Shown: positions 46,207 through 53,475 of the stretch, one piece after another | Numbering within the stretch: the first letter of the stretch is position 1 | Layout: each line of letters begins with the position of its first letter | DNA from: Streptomyces sp. SID13031 | GTDB taxonomy: Bacteria; Actinomycetota; Actinomycetes; Propionibacteriales; Kribbellaceae | Length of the DNA stretch: 64,000 nt | Assembly: GCF_010548305.1 (NCBI RefSeq) | Contig: NZ_JAAGLV010000005.1 | Span: forward strand, 124,001 to 188,000 | Direction of reading: 5' to 3' | The notes under the pieces: generated by a model | Databases searched by the model: none | What the model was told of the DNA's origin: nothing | What the model saw: the letters and a program-made list of their open reading frames with translations, nothing else | Program-made: the position numbers and the translations under genes

Positions 46207-46518
46207 GTGTCAGCGTTGAAAGAGCTCGCCGAGCGGTGCCGTGGTGTGAGGAGTCACGGTACTTCGCAACTCGGTCGGGCTGCTGTCCAACCGGCGGTCT
46301 GTACCGGCGTCCACGAGGTGAACTCGTCGATCCCGTCCGGGCAACCGCGCCGAGTGGCGGTCTTGAGGCTCAGTAACGGCCTGACCACCACATTGCGCCT
46401 CGGCAAGGGTGCACCCGCACCCGAGCGGGGCACCACGTTGTTCGTCCGAGGTGGCCGTGGGATGGGCGATCAGCCCGCCACAGGTGGGGTCACCCTCGCG
46501 CCGAGCTACCCCAGCTGA
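46207..46518 (+). CDS. Hypothetical protein of 103 residues, doubtful
   Basis: GTG start with AAAGGGGGA a few bases upstream, directly after the repeat cluster. It starts VSALKELAERCRG and becomes Gly/Arg/Pro-rich with no recognisable domain. Codon use is not clearly that of a coding region, so it may be only an open frame. If real, the palindrome cluster would be its control region. Confidence 0.3.
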   Translation: MSALKELAERCRGVRSHGTSQLGRAAVQPAVCTGVHEVNSSIPSGQPRRVAVLRLSNGLTTTLRLGKGAPAPERGTTLFVRGGRGMGDQPATGGVTLAPSYPS

Positions 46519-46623
46519 ACGAGCTGGGCTGACCACAACCGGGTGACACCCCAGCCTGCGGCTGGGCACACCGGCTGAATCAGTGACTCGCCGGTCTCAG
46601 GTCAACGCCGAGCTGAGACCGGC
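46510..46623. repeat. Three consecutive hairpins
   Basis: CCCAGCT/AGCTGGG (46510-46516 and 46522-46528), CCCAGCC/GGCTGGG (46550-46556 and 46560-46566), and an 11-base stem GCCGGTCTCAG/CTGAGACCGGC (46590-46600 and 46613-46623). They fill the stretch between the hypothetical frame and the NmrA-like fragment and may act as terminators. The stretch 45996-46078 before the repeat cluster shows nothing clear. Confidence 0.5.
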
Positions 46624-46681
46624 AAGTCCCTGGACCGCCGGCCCGTCTCCCGAAAGCTCCGTCCCCGAAAGGGTTCCGCCA

Positions 46682-47014
46682 TCAGGACCTGATCGCCTCC
46701 TGCCAGATCAGCTTGACGAGCTTCGGCTTCACCGCGGTGGTGATGACGGCCATCGCGCGACCGGCGTACACGTCACTGCCGAGCTGTGCGAGCAGGGCGG
46801 CGGCGAGGTCCTCGCGTGCGGTGAACAGCCCGTCGGCCTGATCTTCCTGTACTTCGTACGCCGTGACCGCGTGGTTGTCGAAGAGCCCGGACGGACGGGC
46901 GATCGTCCAGTCGAGCTCGCTGTCGCGCACCAGTTGCTCCATCCGCCGCAGGTCGTCGTGGGTAGTGCGGGCCATCACCCGGTTGACCAGCGGATCGAGA
47001 ACGTTGTTGAAGAA
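46682..47014 (-). pseudogene. NmrA-like NAD(P)-binding protein fragment (C-terminal half)
   Basis: Reading on the minus strand, family-like sequence starts at about 47012 with FNNVLDPLVNRVMARTTHDDL. It continues through LVRDSELDWTIARPSGLFDN to the end at 46682. This is the second half of an atypical SDR of the NmrA/NAD(P)H-binding kind; the N-terminal nucleotide-binding Rossmann part (about 120 residues) is absent. The upstream sequence on this strand is the antisense of the TetR gene. It cannot bind cofactor and is a relic. Confidence 0.75.
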
Positions 47015-47023
47015 GAAGGCTCG

Positions 47024-47554
47024 GTGGCCTACGACCTGTTCCTGGAGCACGGCTACCGGGGGACGACCGTCCGCAAGGTGGCCGCGGCGGCCGAGGTGGA
47101 CTCGGCGCTGATCAGCTACCACTTCGGCTCGAAACAAGGGCTGTTCGGTGAGGCGATGCAGTTCCGCTGCGGGAAGTCGCCCGCGATGGCACACGCTCTG
47201 GCAGGCGACCAGGAAGGGTTCGCCGACCGGTTGCTGGAGGCCGTCCTGGAGATGTGGGCCGATGCCGAGCCGCTGGCCGAGCTGACCCGGATGGCGCCGC
47301 AGGACGCCGACGTGATGCAGGTGCTGCAGGAGTTCCTCGAACGTGAGGTGCACGGCCGGATTGCTGAATTTCTCCGCGGCCCCGGCGCTACCGATCGGGC
47401 CACCGCGACGGTCGCGGTGATCGGCGGGCTGATCTTCACCCGCTACCTCAACCCGCTGCGCCCGGCAGCCACTATGTCGGATGCCGACGTCCGCAGGATC
47501 ATCGCCCCCGCCCTGCGGGCCGCAGTACAGCCGGCCCGCAGATCGAGGGCTTGA
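47024..47554 (+). CDS. TetR-family regulator, N-terminally shortened
   Basis: 176 residues from the GTG at 47024 with AAGAAGG upstream. It begins VAYDLFLEHGYRGTTVRKVAAAAEVDSALISYHFGSKQGLFGEAM (shown here only as family pattern: helix 1 tail, HTH, then the YHFGSK motif at about residue 32). Usual TetR proteins have 10-20 more residues before this point, so helix 1 is cut. The C-terminal domain is complete to RRIIAPALRAAV. It faces the broken NmrA-like gene across a joint at about 47015. DNA binding may be impaired. Confidence 0.65.
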   Translation: MAYDLFLEHGYRGTTVRKVAAAAEVDSALISYHFGSKQGLFGEAMQFRCGKSPAMAHALAGDQEGFADRLLEAVLEMWADAEPLAELTRMAPQDADVMQVLQEFLEREVHGRIAEFLRGPGATDRATATVAVIGGLIFTRYLNPLRPAATMSDADVRRIIAPALRAAVQPARRSRA

Positions 47555-47557
47555 GTC

Positions 47558-47745
47558 TCAGCTCCAGGTGGCGCCGGCGGGGGCGCGGACCATGGTGTTG
47601 AGGCGGTTGAACAGATTGGTCAGGCCGATCATCAAGATGATCGCGGCGAGTTGCGGCTCGTCGAAATGGTCGGCCGCCGCGGCCCAGATCTCGTCGGTGA
47701 CGGCATCCGGCCGGTCGGCGAGCCGGGTCGCGGCCTCGGAGCTCA
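47558..47745 (-). pseudogene. Carboxymuconolactone decarboxylase/AhpD-like fragment (C-terminal half)
   Basis: Minus-strand sequence LSSEAATRLADRPDAVTDEI, AAAADHFDEPQLAAI and LTNLFNRLNTMVRAPAG matches the last third to half of AhpD-like proteins. The first half, with the redox Cys-x-x-Cys and His motif, is missing. The fragment starts within the last bases of the sugar isomerase-like gene. It is non-functional as an enzyme. Confidence 0.75.
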
Positions 47746-48549
47746 GGCCGGGGATGTGACAGCTGCCTGAGCGAACTCCAGGTCGGCCTTCAACCGGTCT
47801 TCGACGGGCACCGCCGGGTCGGAGTACTGGCCGGTGAGGCAGATCGGGCCGGTGTAGTCCTCGAGGTTGGCGAAGACCGCGCGCCAGTCGGACAGACCTT
47901 CGTCCGCCTGACCGAACCACGTCTTCCAACCCTCGTCAGTCTGGAGGTACTTGGCGTTCTTCAGATTGACGATGCCCAGCCTGTGCTTGACCAGCTCCAG
48001 TGTGGTGGCGGGGTCGTCGCCGGCGAGCGCGTCGTGGGCTGCATCCCAGACGACCTTGAACTCATCGGGCAGGCCGTCCAGCAACTGCAGAACACCCAGC
48101 GACGACGTGACGAACTTGCCGTGATGCGGCTGCACCCCGACCTGTACGCCGTACTGCTCCACGAGCGCGACGGCATCCTCCAGCTCCCGCCTGATCCGGC
48201 ATACCGAAGCGGCGTACCCGTCGGGGCCGATCGGCGCCATGATGCGGATCATCGGGACACCCGCCTTGGCACAGGCCGAGAACGCGTTCTCCGACAGGTC
48301 GCTCGCGATGCTGATCGGCTCGACGCCCTCGGCGCGCAGTTGCTCGACGAAGGTCGGTAGGTCGGCCTCGGCGGTGGCCGGGGTGACGAAGGCGGTGTCG
48401 CGGACGGGGACCTCGGCGCCGGTGAAGCCAAGCCCGGCAACGAGCTTGCCGAGCTCGTCACCAGGGAGTCCGGACCATGGCTTGGTGAAGACGGACCAGT
48501 TGTAGGTCGACCGGGGCGGTGGGGTGGTCCAGGAATCGAGGGCGGGCAT
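47743..48549 (-). CDS. Sugar phosphate isomerase/epimerase-like TIM barrel protein
   Basis: 268 residues, ATG with GAGGAG 6 bases upstream. AP-endonuclease-2-like TIM barrel: GFTGAEVPV, VGVQPHHGKFV, VVWDAAHDALAGDD and IVNLKNAKYL carry the expected metal-ligand His, Asp and Glu positions. These proteins isomerise or epimerise keto sugars and sugar acids. It is 9 bases after the enolase-superfamily gene and forms the last gene of a three-gene minus operon. The operon is divergent from the LysR regulator at 50809. The reaction cannot be specified. Confidence 0.85.
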   Translation of the reverse strand: MPALDSWTTPPPRSTYNWSVFTKPWSGLPGDELGKLVAGLGFTGAEVPVRDTAFVTPATAEADLPTFVEQLRAEGVEPISIASDLSENAFSACAKAGVPMIRIMAPIGPDGYAASVCRIRRELEDAVALVEQYGVQVGVQPHHGKFVTSSLGVLQLLDGLPDEFKVVWDAAHDALAGDDPATTLELVKHRLGIVNLKNAKYLQTDEGWKTWFGQADEGLSDWRAVFANLEDYTGPICLTGQYSDPAVPVEDRLKADLEFAQAAVTSPA

Positions 48550-48558
48550 TTCGACTCC

Positions 48559-49713
48559 TCAGGTGAAGAGCAAGGTGATCGACTCGGCGCGGATGCGTTC
48601 CTCATCGACCTGGACGCCCAGACCGGGCGCGGTGGGGACCGTTGCGACGGCCTTGGTGATGGTCAGTCCCTCGACGTACAGGTCGGACAGCAGCTCCGGC
48701 CCGTTCAGCTCGGCGGGCAGCGCGAGGTCGAGCTGGCTGAACAGGTGCAGCGCGGCCGCGAAGCCGATCCCGCAATCGGTCAGACCACTGGCCAGGATCT
48801 CGATCCCGCTGGCGAGCGCGACCTGAGCCGTCTTCAGCGCATTCCGCAGGCCCCCGGCCTTGCAGATCTTCACCACCACCAGGTCGGCGGCATCGAGCCG
48901 GATCGCCCGGGCCAGGTCCTGTGCGGTGAAGCTGCCCTCGTCGATCGCGATCGGCAGGTCGATCAGCTCGCGCAGCCGGTGCATGGAGAGCGTGTCGGTG
49001 CTCGGTACTGGTTGCTCCACGCAATGAATCGTCCGGACATGACTGGTCCGGTCGAGCAACTGCTTGAGCGCCGCGGGGCGATAGGACTGGTTGGCGTCCA
49101 GCCACAGCGGTTTGGCGCCGGCCACCTCCGCGACCGTCTCGATCGCGGCCGCGTCGGAGTCCAGATCACCGCCGATCTTCACCTTGTACGCCGCGTAGTC
49201 CGACGATTGCTGGGCGTGCTCCCGGACCGCGTCCGGCGCCCCGACCCCGATCGCCGAGCAGAGCGGGATCTCGTCGTGCAGCTTCCCGCCGAGCAACGCA
49301 TGCACCGGTACGCCGGCCAGCTTGCCGGCCGCGTCGTGCATCGCGAGGTCGACGGCCGCGCGGGCGAACGGGAAGCCGTTCGAGACCGACGGGCTCAGCC
49401 GCTTGGTGACCCGCTGGTGGAAGAGCTCGACGTCGAAAGGCGTCAGCTCGCGCAGGATCGGTTCGAGGTGGCGCTTGATCACGACGGCGATCGTCTCGGC
49501 GGTCTCGTAGCTCCAGCTGGGGAGCGCTCTCTGCTCACCCCAGCCGACCACGCCGTCCTCGGTCGTGAGCTTCACGAAGACGACCGCCGTCGCCTGGTCC
49601 GGAGCCTGGTCGGGGGAGCCGACCGCGCCGCTGCCGAGGACGAACTGCCGCGCGAACGGCACCGCGACCGGAAAGACCTCGACCGATCTGATCCTGCTGC
49701 CCGCGGGGCTCAT
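48559..49713 (-). CDS. Enolase-superfamily enzyme (mandelate racemase/muconate lactonizing group)
   Basis: 384 residues from the ATG at 49713, which overlaps the dehydrogenase stop (ATGA). The frame is open further upstream but only antisense-like. Capping domain first, then the barrel: KVKIGG (the K-x-K base pair), LDANQSY, VEQPVP and IAIDEG (three metal ligands Asp, Glu, Asp/Glu), and VVKICKAGG with the opposite lysine. This layout is that of the MLE subgroup (cycloisomerases, dipeptide epimerases, OSBS). Substrate unknown; the neighbours suggest an acid sugar or hydroxy acid route. Confidence 0.9.
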   Translation of the reverse strand: MSPAGSRIRSVEVFPVAVPFARQFVLGSGAVGSPDQAPDQATAVVFVKLTTEDGVVGWGEQRALPSWSYETAETIAVVIKRHLEPILRELTPFDVELFHQRVTKRLSPSVSNGFPFARAAVDLAMHDAAGKLAGVPVHALLGGKLHDEIPLCSAIGVGAPDAVREHAQQSSDYAAYKVKIGGDLDSDAAAIETVAEVAGAKPLWLDANQSYRPAALKQLLDRTSHVRTIHCVEQPVPSTDTLSMHRLRELIDLPIAIDEGSFTAQDLARAIRLDAADLVVVKICKAGGLRNALKTAQVALASGIEILASGLTDCGIGFAAALHLFSQLDLALPAELNGPELLSDLYVEGLTITKAVATVPTAPGLGVQVDEERIRAESITLLFT

Positions 49714-50696
49714 GCCGCGATCGCCCAGACCGCGGGATCCACGAAGCTCGGACCACGAACACCGTCGTCGAGCCACTTGAGGACGTCCTCGATGACATAG
49801 CCCGCGAGCGCAAGATGGCCGTCAACTGTGTCGCCGGCGACGTGCGGGGTCAGCAGCAGGTTCGGCGCGGCCAGGACGTCAGCGCCGAACTTCGGCGGCT
49901 CGGGATCGTAGACGTCCAGCGCGGCGAACAACCGGCCGTCGAGGCAGTGCTCCAGCAGCGCCGGCTGATCGACGGCCGGACCTCTCGAGGAGTTGACGAC
50001 GATCGCGCCGTCGGGCAACTGCTCGATCAGCTTCCGCGTCACCAGACCGCGGGTTTCCGGGACATCGGGCACATGGATCGAGACGAAGCGGCACTGCAAC
50101 GCCTCGTCCAGTTCACCGGTCCGTACGCCGAGCTGTTGCGCGCGCTCGGTCGTCAGGTACGGGTCATAGACGACGATGTCGCAGCCGAACGGTTTGAGCA
50201 GAGTGATCAGCGCGCGCGCCGTCGAGCTGGCGCCGAGGATGCCGACCTTCTGGCCGGCGAGTTCGCCGCCGCGCAACTGCGGCTGCTTCCAGCCGCCCGC
50301 GCGGAGTGCCTGGTCGAGCTGCGGGAGTCTGCGGACGAGCGTGAGCATCGAGGCCAGGCAGTACTCGCCGACCGACCAGGCGATCCGGGTCCCGGCGGAG
50401 AAGACGGCGATGCCCTCGTCGAGGATCGCGGGGTCGATCAGCTTCTTCACCGTGCCGGCCGCGTGTGCGACCACCTTGGGTCCGTTGCCGTCGGCCCACA
50501 GCGCCTTGTTCAGGTGCGGCGTACCCCAACTGGTCAGCAGCACATCGCTGCCCGCGGCGAGGTCGGCGACCATTTCGGGGCTCAGGTCGGACCCGGCCCA
50601 GCTGACGTCGAACCGCTCGGCGAGCAACGCCCGGGTCTGCGGGCTGCATACGTCGGCGGCTCGTTCGGGCGTCATCACGACGGCAAGCTTGGACAA
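49710..50696 (-). CDS. D-isomer-specific 2-hydroxyacid dehydrogenase (NAD-binding)
   Basis: 328 residues. TTG start at 50696, supported by AGGAG 6-7 bases upstream. NAD fold GILGASSTARALITLLKPFG, the NSSRGPAVD segment carrying the substrate Arg, an Asp-Pro-Glu region DVYDPEPP, and TPHVAGDT with the catalytic His. In standard members the dinucleotide motif is GxGxxG; here it is G-A-S-S-T-A, a looser variant. First gene of the operon with the enolase-type and TIM-barrel enzymes. Confidence 0.88.
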   Translation of the reverse strand: MSKLAVVMTPERAADVCSPQTRALLAERFDVSWAGSDLSPEMVADLAAGSDVLLTSWGTPHLNKALWADGNGPKVVAHAAGTVKKLIDPAILDEGIAVFSAGTRIAWSVGEYCLASMLTLVRRLPQLDQALRAGGWKQPQLRGGELAGQKVGILGASSTARALITLLKPFGCDIVVYDPYLTTERAQQLGVRTGELDEALQCRFVSIHVPDVPETRGLVTRKLIEQLPDGAIVVNSSRGPAVDQPALLEHCLDGRLFAALDVYDPEPPKFGADVLAAPNLLLTPHVAGDTVDGHLALAGYVIEDVLKWLDDGVRGPSFVDPAVWAIAA

Positions 50697-50808
50697 GGGG
50701 GACTCCTGTGGTCTTGGGCACGAAGGACTCTCAGGCTCGACGGTAAGGGCTTTCCGCTATGCTCGTCCAAGCCCATTTCCGCATCGACCGATACCGTGAG
50801 GGCATCAG
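50697..50808. promoter_or_regulatory. Divergent promoter region of the LysR gene and the catabolic operon
   Basis: 112 bases between the TTG of the dehydrogenase and the ATG of the LysR gene. ACGGTA (50740-50745) and TACCGT (50792-50797) are inverted copies but widely spaced. LysR sites usually have T-N11-A dyads; none stands out. The layout itself implies a LysR-controlled divergent region. Confidence 0.4.
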
Positions 50809-51699
50809 ATGGATCTCTCGCTCCAGCAGTTGCGCGGTTTCGTCGCAGTCGCCGAAGAACAGCACTTCGGCCGCGCGGCCAAGCGGCTGAACCTGACCCA
50901 GCCACCGCTGACCCGGCAGATCCAAGGCCTGGAGCGCACCCTGGACGTCATCTTGTTCGACCGGACCGGCAGGGGAGTGCGGCTCACCGCCGCCGGGGAC
51001 GTCTTCCTCGAGCACTGCCGCCGGGTGCTGGCCCTTCTTGAGGTCGCGCCGGAGGCAACCCGCCGGGCAGCCGATGGACAGACCGGTACCTTGCGAATCG
51101 CGTTCACCGCGATCGGCGCGTACGCCGTACTGGCGGACTTCCTGACGATGGTGAACAAGCGGACCCCGGCGGTGACCGCGGAGCTGACCGAACTGGTGAG
51201 CCCGGACCAGTTCGAGGCGCTGGCGAATCTGGAGATCGATCTCGGGATCGTCCGGCCACCGATTCCGGCGCAGTTCGACTCGGTGCCCGTGCACACGGAG
51301 GACCTCGTTCTCGCCGTACCGGCCGACCACAAGCTCGCCGAGGGCGAGGGAGCGGTCTCGCTGGCGGAGGTGACCGACGACTACATCGGCTACAGCCCCG
51401 AAGGATCGCAGTACCTGCACGACATCTGCGCCGCGATGATCGGCATGAACCGGTACGCCGTCAGCCAGCTCGCCTCGCAGGTGCCGACGATGCTCGCGCT
51501 GGTCCGGGCCGGTCTGGGATGCGCGCTCATCCCGCGATCGATCATGGCGATGGGCGTGCAGGGAGTCCAGTACCGCGAGCTCGACGCGGCCGACGCGCAC
51601 TCGGTGACGCTGCACGCGGCCTGGAGCCCGGACAGCCCCAACCCCGCTCTCCAGCGCCTGGCCGAGTCATTGAAGGCAAACCCACATCTAGATGCTTGA
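50809..51699 (+). CDS. LysR-family transcriptional regulator
   Basis: 296 residues. The N-terminal winged HTH reads LSLQQLRGFVAVAEEQHFGRAAKRLNLTQPPLTRQIQGLE in family terms, with the RAAKRL and TQPPLTRQI helices at residues 22-40. An effector-binding domain follows. The canonical divergent position next to the 48.5-50.7 kb operon marks it as the local activator or repressor, with a pathway substrate or intermediate as likely co-inducer. Its end overlaps the front of a broken dehydrogenase gene by a few bases. Confidence 0.92.
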   Translation: MDLSLQQLRGFVAVAEEQHFGRAAKRLNLTQPPLTRQIQGLERTLDVILFDRTGRGVRLTAAGDVFLEHCRRVLALLEVAPEATRRAADGQTGTLRIAFTAIGAYAVLADFLTMVNKRTPAVTAELTELVSPDQFEALANLEIDLGIVRPPIPAQFDSVPVHTEDLVLAVPADHKLAEGEGAVSLAEVTDDYIGYSPEGSQYLHDICAAMIGMNRYAVSQLASQVPTMLALVRAGLGCALIPRSIMAMGVQGVQYRELDAADAHSVTLHAAWSPDSPNPALQRLAESLKANPHLDA

Positions 51700-51709
51700 C
51701 CTAGAGTCG

Positions 51710-52186
51710 GCTCTAGTTCGTAGCCCGGACGCTGCCAAGGAAGCGCTCTCTGACGTGGCCGGCGTCGAGATCGGCGAGCTGGACCTGGCCGACCTGTCGA
51801 GCTCGCTGTTCGCGGTCCAGCTGGATGCGTTGGGCAAGGATTCCGGCGTCCGCGCGTTCGCGCTGCACCCGGGCGGGATCCTGACCCCGCTGCAGCGGCA
51901 CCTGGAGCGCGAGGAGATGGTCGGTTTCGGCTGGATCGACGAGGAGGGCAACCTGCTGCACCCGGATCTGTTCAAGAGCCCCGAAGCCGGTGCCTCCACC
52001 TCGGTCTGGGCGGCCACCTCACCACAGCTCGACGGCCTGGGCGGCGTCTTCTGCGACGACTGCGAGATCGCGGAACTGTCGATCGACGACGCCCCCGGAG
52101 TACGGCCGTATGCCGTCGATCCCGCGTCGGCCGCGCGGCTGTGGACGCTGTCCGCCGAGCTCACCGGCGTGAACGCCTTCAAGTAA
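51710..52186 (+). pseudogene. Short-chain dehydrogenase remnant with lost N-terminus and lost core
   Basis: The frame reads VRSPDAAKEALSDVAGVEIG and LDLADLSS, which is the second beta-alpha unit of an SDR. It then jumps directly to LFAVQLDALGKDSGVRAF and HPGGILTPLQRHL, which normally follow the YxxxK active site. The TGxxxGxG motif, the NNAG motif, the catalytic Ser and the Tyr-Lys are therefore absent. About 100 residues are deleted internally at 51797-51805, and about 35 at the front. The rest runs to an intact C-terminal end. No active enzyme can result. Confidence 0.8.
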
Positions 52187-52222
52187 TCTGACCGCATCAC
52201 TACTTCAGCCCTTGTCAGCACT

Positions 52223-52975
52223 TTGGTCAGCACTCTCCGCGCCGCCGGCTGCGTCTTCGCCGAGGACGAGGCGGAGCTGCTGATCTCCGCGGCGCCCGAC
52301 GACGCCGAGCTCGCCCGAATGGTCGAGCAACGCGTCGCCGGCCTGCCGATCGAATACGTGGTCGGATTCGCCGAGTTCTGCGGCCTGCGGATCTCCCTGG
52401 ACCCCGGCGTCTTCGTACCGCGCCGCCGCACCGAGCACCTGGTCGCAGAGGCTCTGTGGCTCACCCGGCCGGGCTCGGTCGTCGTGGACCTCTGCTGCGG
52501 CTCAGGCGCCCTGGGCGTAGCCGTCCATGCCGGCGAGCCCGCAATCGACCTGTACGCCGCCGACCTCGAGCCGGCCGCAGTCGCCTGCGCCCGCCGCAAC
52601 GTAGAACCTCTCGGAGGCCAGGTCTCCCAAGGCGATCTGTACGCCGCCTTGCCGCCCTCCTTGCGAGGGCGAATCGACGTCCTGCTGTCGAACGTCCCCT
52701 ACGTCCCCAGCGACGAGATCCGCCTCCTCCCCACCGAGGCCCGCCTCCACGAACCCTTGGTCACCCTCGACGGCGGGTCCGACGGCCTGGACATCCTCCG
52801 CCGAGTCAGCGCCGACGCCGCGCACTGGCTGGCCCCCGGAGGCAGCATCCTTACCGAGACCAGCGAGAAGCAGGCCTCCATCGCCGCCGCCACCTTCACC
52901 GCGGACGGATTGGCGGCAAGGATCACCACCTCCGACGAGTTCTACGCCACCGTCGTCATCGGCACGAAGGAGTAG
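52223..52975 (+). CDS. PrmC/HemK-related protein-glutamine N5-methyltransferase-like enzyme
   Basis: About 250 residues. SAM site VVDLCCGSGALGVAVHAG, acidic ADLEP, and NVPYVPSDE in place of the NPPY of true PrmC. It matches the related group often named putative N5-glutamine methyltransferase. GLPIEYVVGFAEFCGLRI and VFVPRRRTEHLV are the N-terminal family blocks. The start is unclear: a TTG at 52223 is used here, and family-like residues do not extend clearly before it. The substrate is probably not the release factor. A GNAT gene follows 3 bases later. Confidence 0.82.
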   Translation: MVSTLRAAGCVFAEDEAELLISAAPDDAELARMVEQRVAGLPIEYVVGFAEFCGLRISLDPGVFVPRRRTEHLVAEALWLTRPGSVVVDLCCGSGALGVAVHAGEPAIDLYAADLEPAAVACARRNVEPLGGQVSQGDLYAALPPSLRGRIDVLLSNVPYVPSDEIRLLPTEARLHEPLVTLDGGSDGLDILRRVSADAAHWLAPGGSILTETSEKQASIAAATFTADGLAARITTSDEFYATVVIGTKE

Positions 52976-52978
52976 CCC

Positions 52979-53434
52979 GTGGAGATCAGGCCCGCCACCA
53001 CCGACGACTTGGACGGCCTGGTCGCATCGAGTGCAGCCCTCTTCGCTGAGGACGGCGCTGCGCGCGACTCGTTGCGCAACGTCGACTGGCCTGCGACCCA
53101 CGGCGCTCAATGGTGCTCGGACCTGCTGACCGATCCGCGAGCGCTGGTGCTCGTTGCCGGTGACGAGGTCGGCGGTCACCTGATCGGGGCCTTCACCGAA
53201 CCGTCGGAGATGTGGACCGGCAGCAGGGCGGAGTTGGTGAGCATGTACGTCCGCAACGAGCTGCGTGGCCAGGGCATCGGTGGACAGCTGGTGGACGCGT
53301 TCGTGGACTGGGCCAAGGAACGGGGTGCTGCGCGGCTGCACGTCACGGCCTACGCGGACAACGACGGCGCCCTGGCGCTGTACAAGAGTCGCGGGTTCGC
53401 CCCGAAGTCGATCACGCTCGCGGTCGACCTCTGA
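52979..53434 (+). CDS. GNAT-family N-acetyltransferase
   Basis: 151 residues, GTG start 3 bases after the methyltransferase stop. Compact GNAT fold: EIRPATTDDLDGLV at the front, MYVRNELRGQGIGGQLVDAF (acetyl-CoA loop Q/RxxGxG/A) in the middle, and NDGALALYKSRGF near the end. Probably co-transcribed with the methyltransferase. The acceptor substrate is unknown. Confidence 0.88.
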   Translation: MEIRPATTDDLDGLVASSAALFAEDGAARDSLRNVDWPATHGAQWCSDLLTDPRALVLVAGDEVGGHLIGAFTEPSEMWTGSRAELVSMYVRNELRGQGIGGQLVDAFVDWAKERGAARLHVTAYADNDGALALYKSRGFAPKSITLAVDL

Positions 53435-53475
53435 CCCGGCAGCCCGGGCAGGTGCGTAGTACTGCCTGATCGTGG

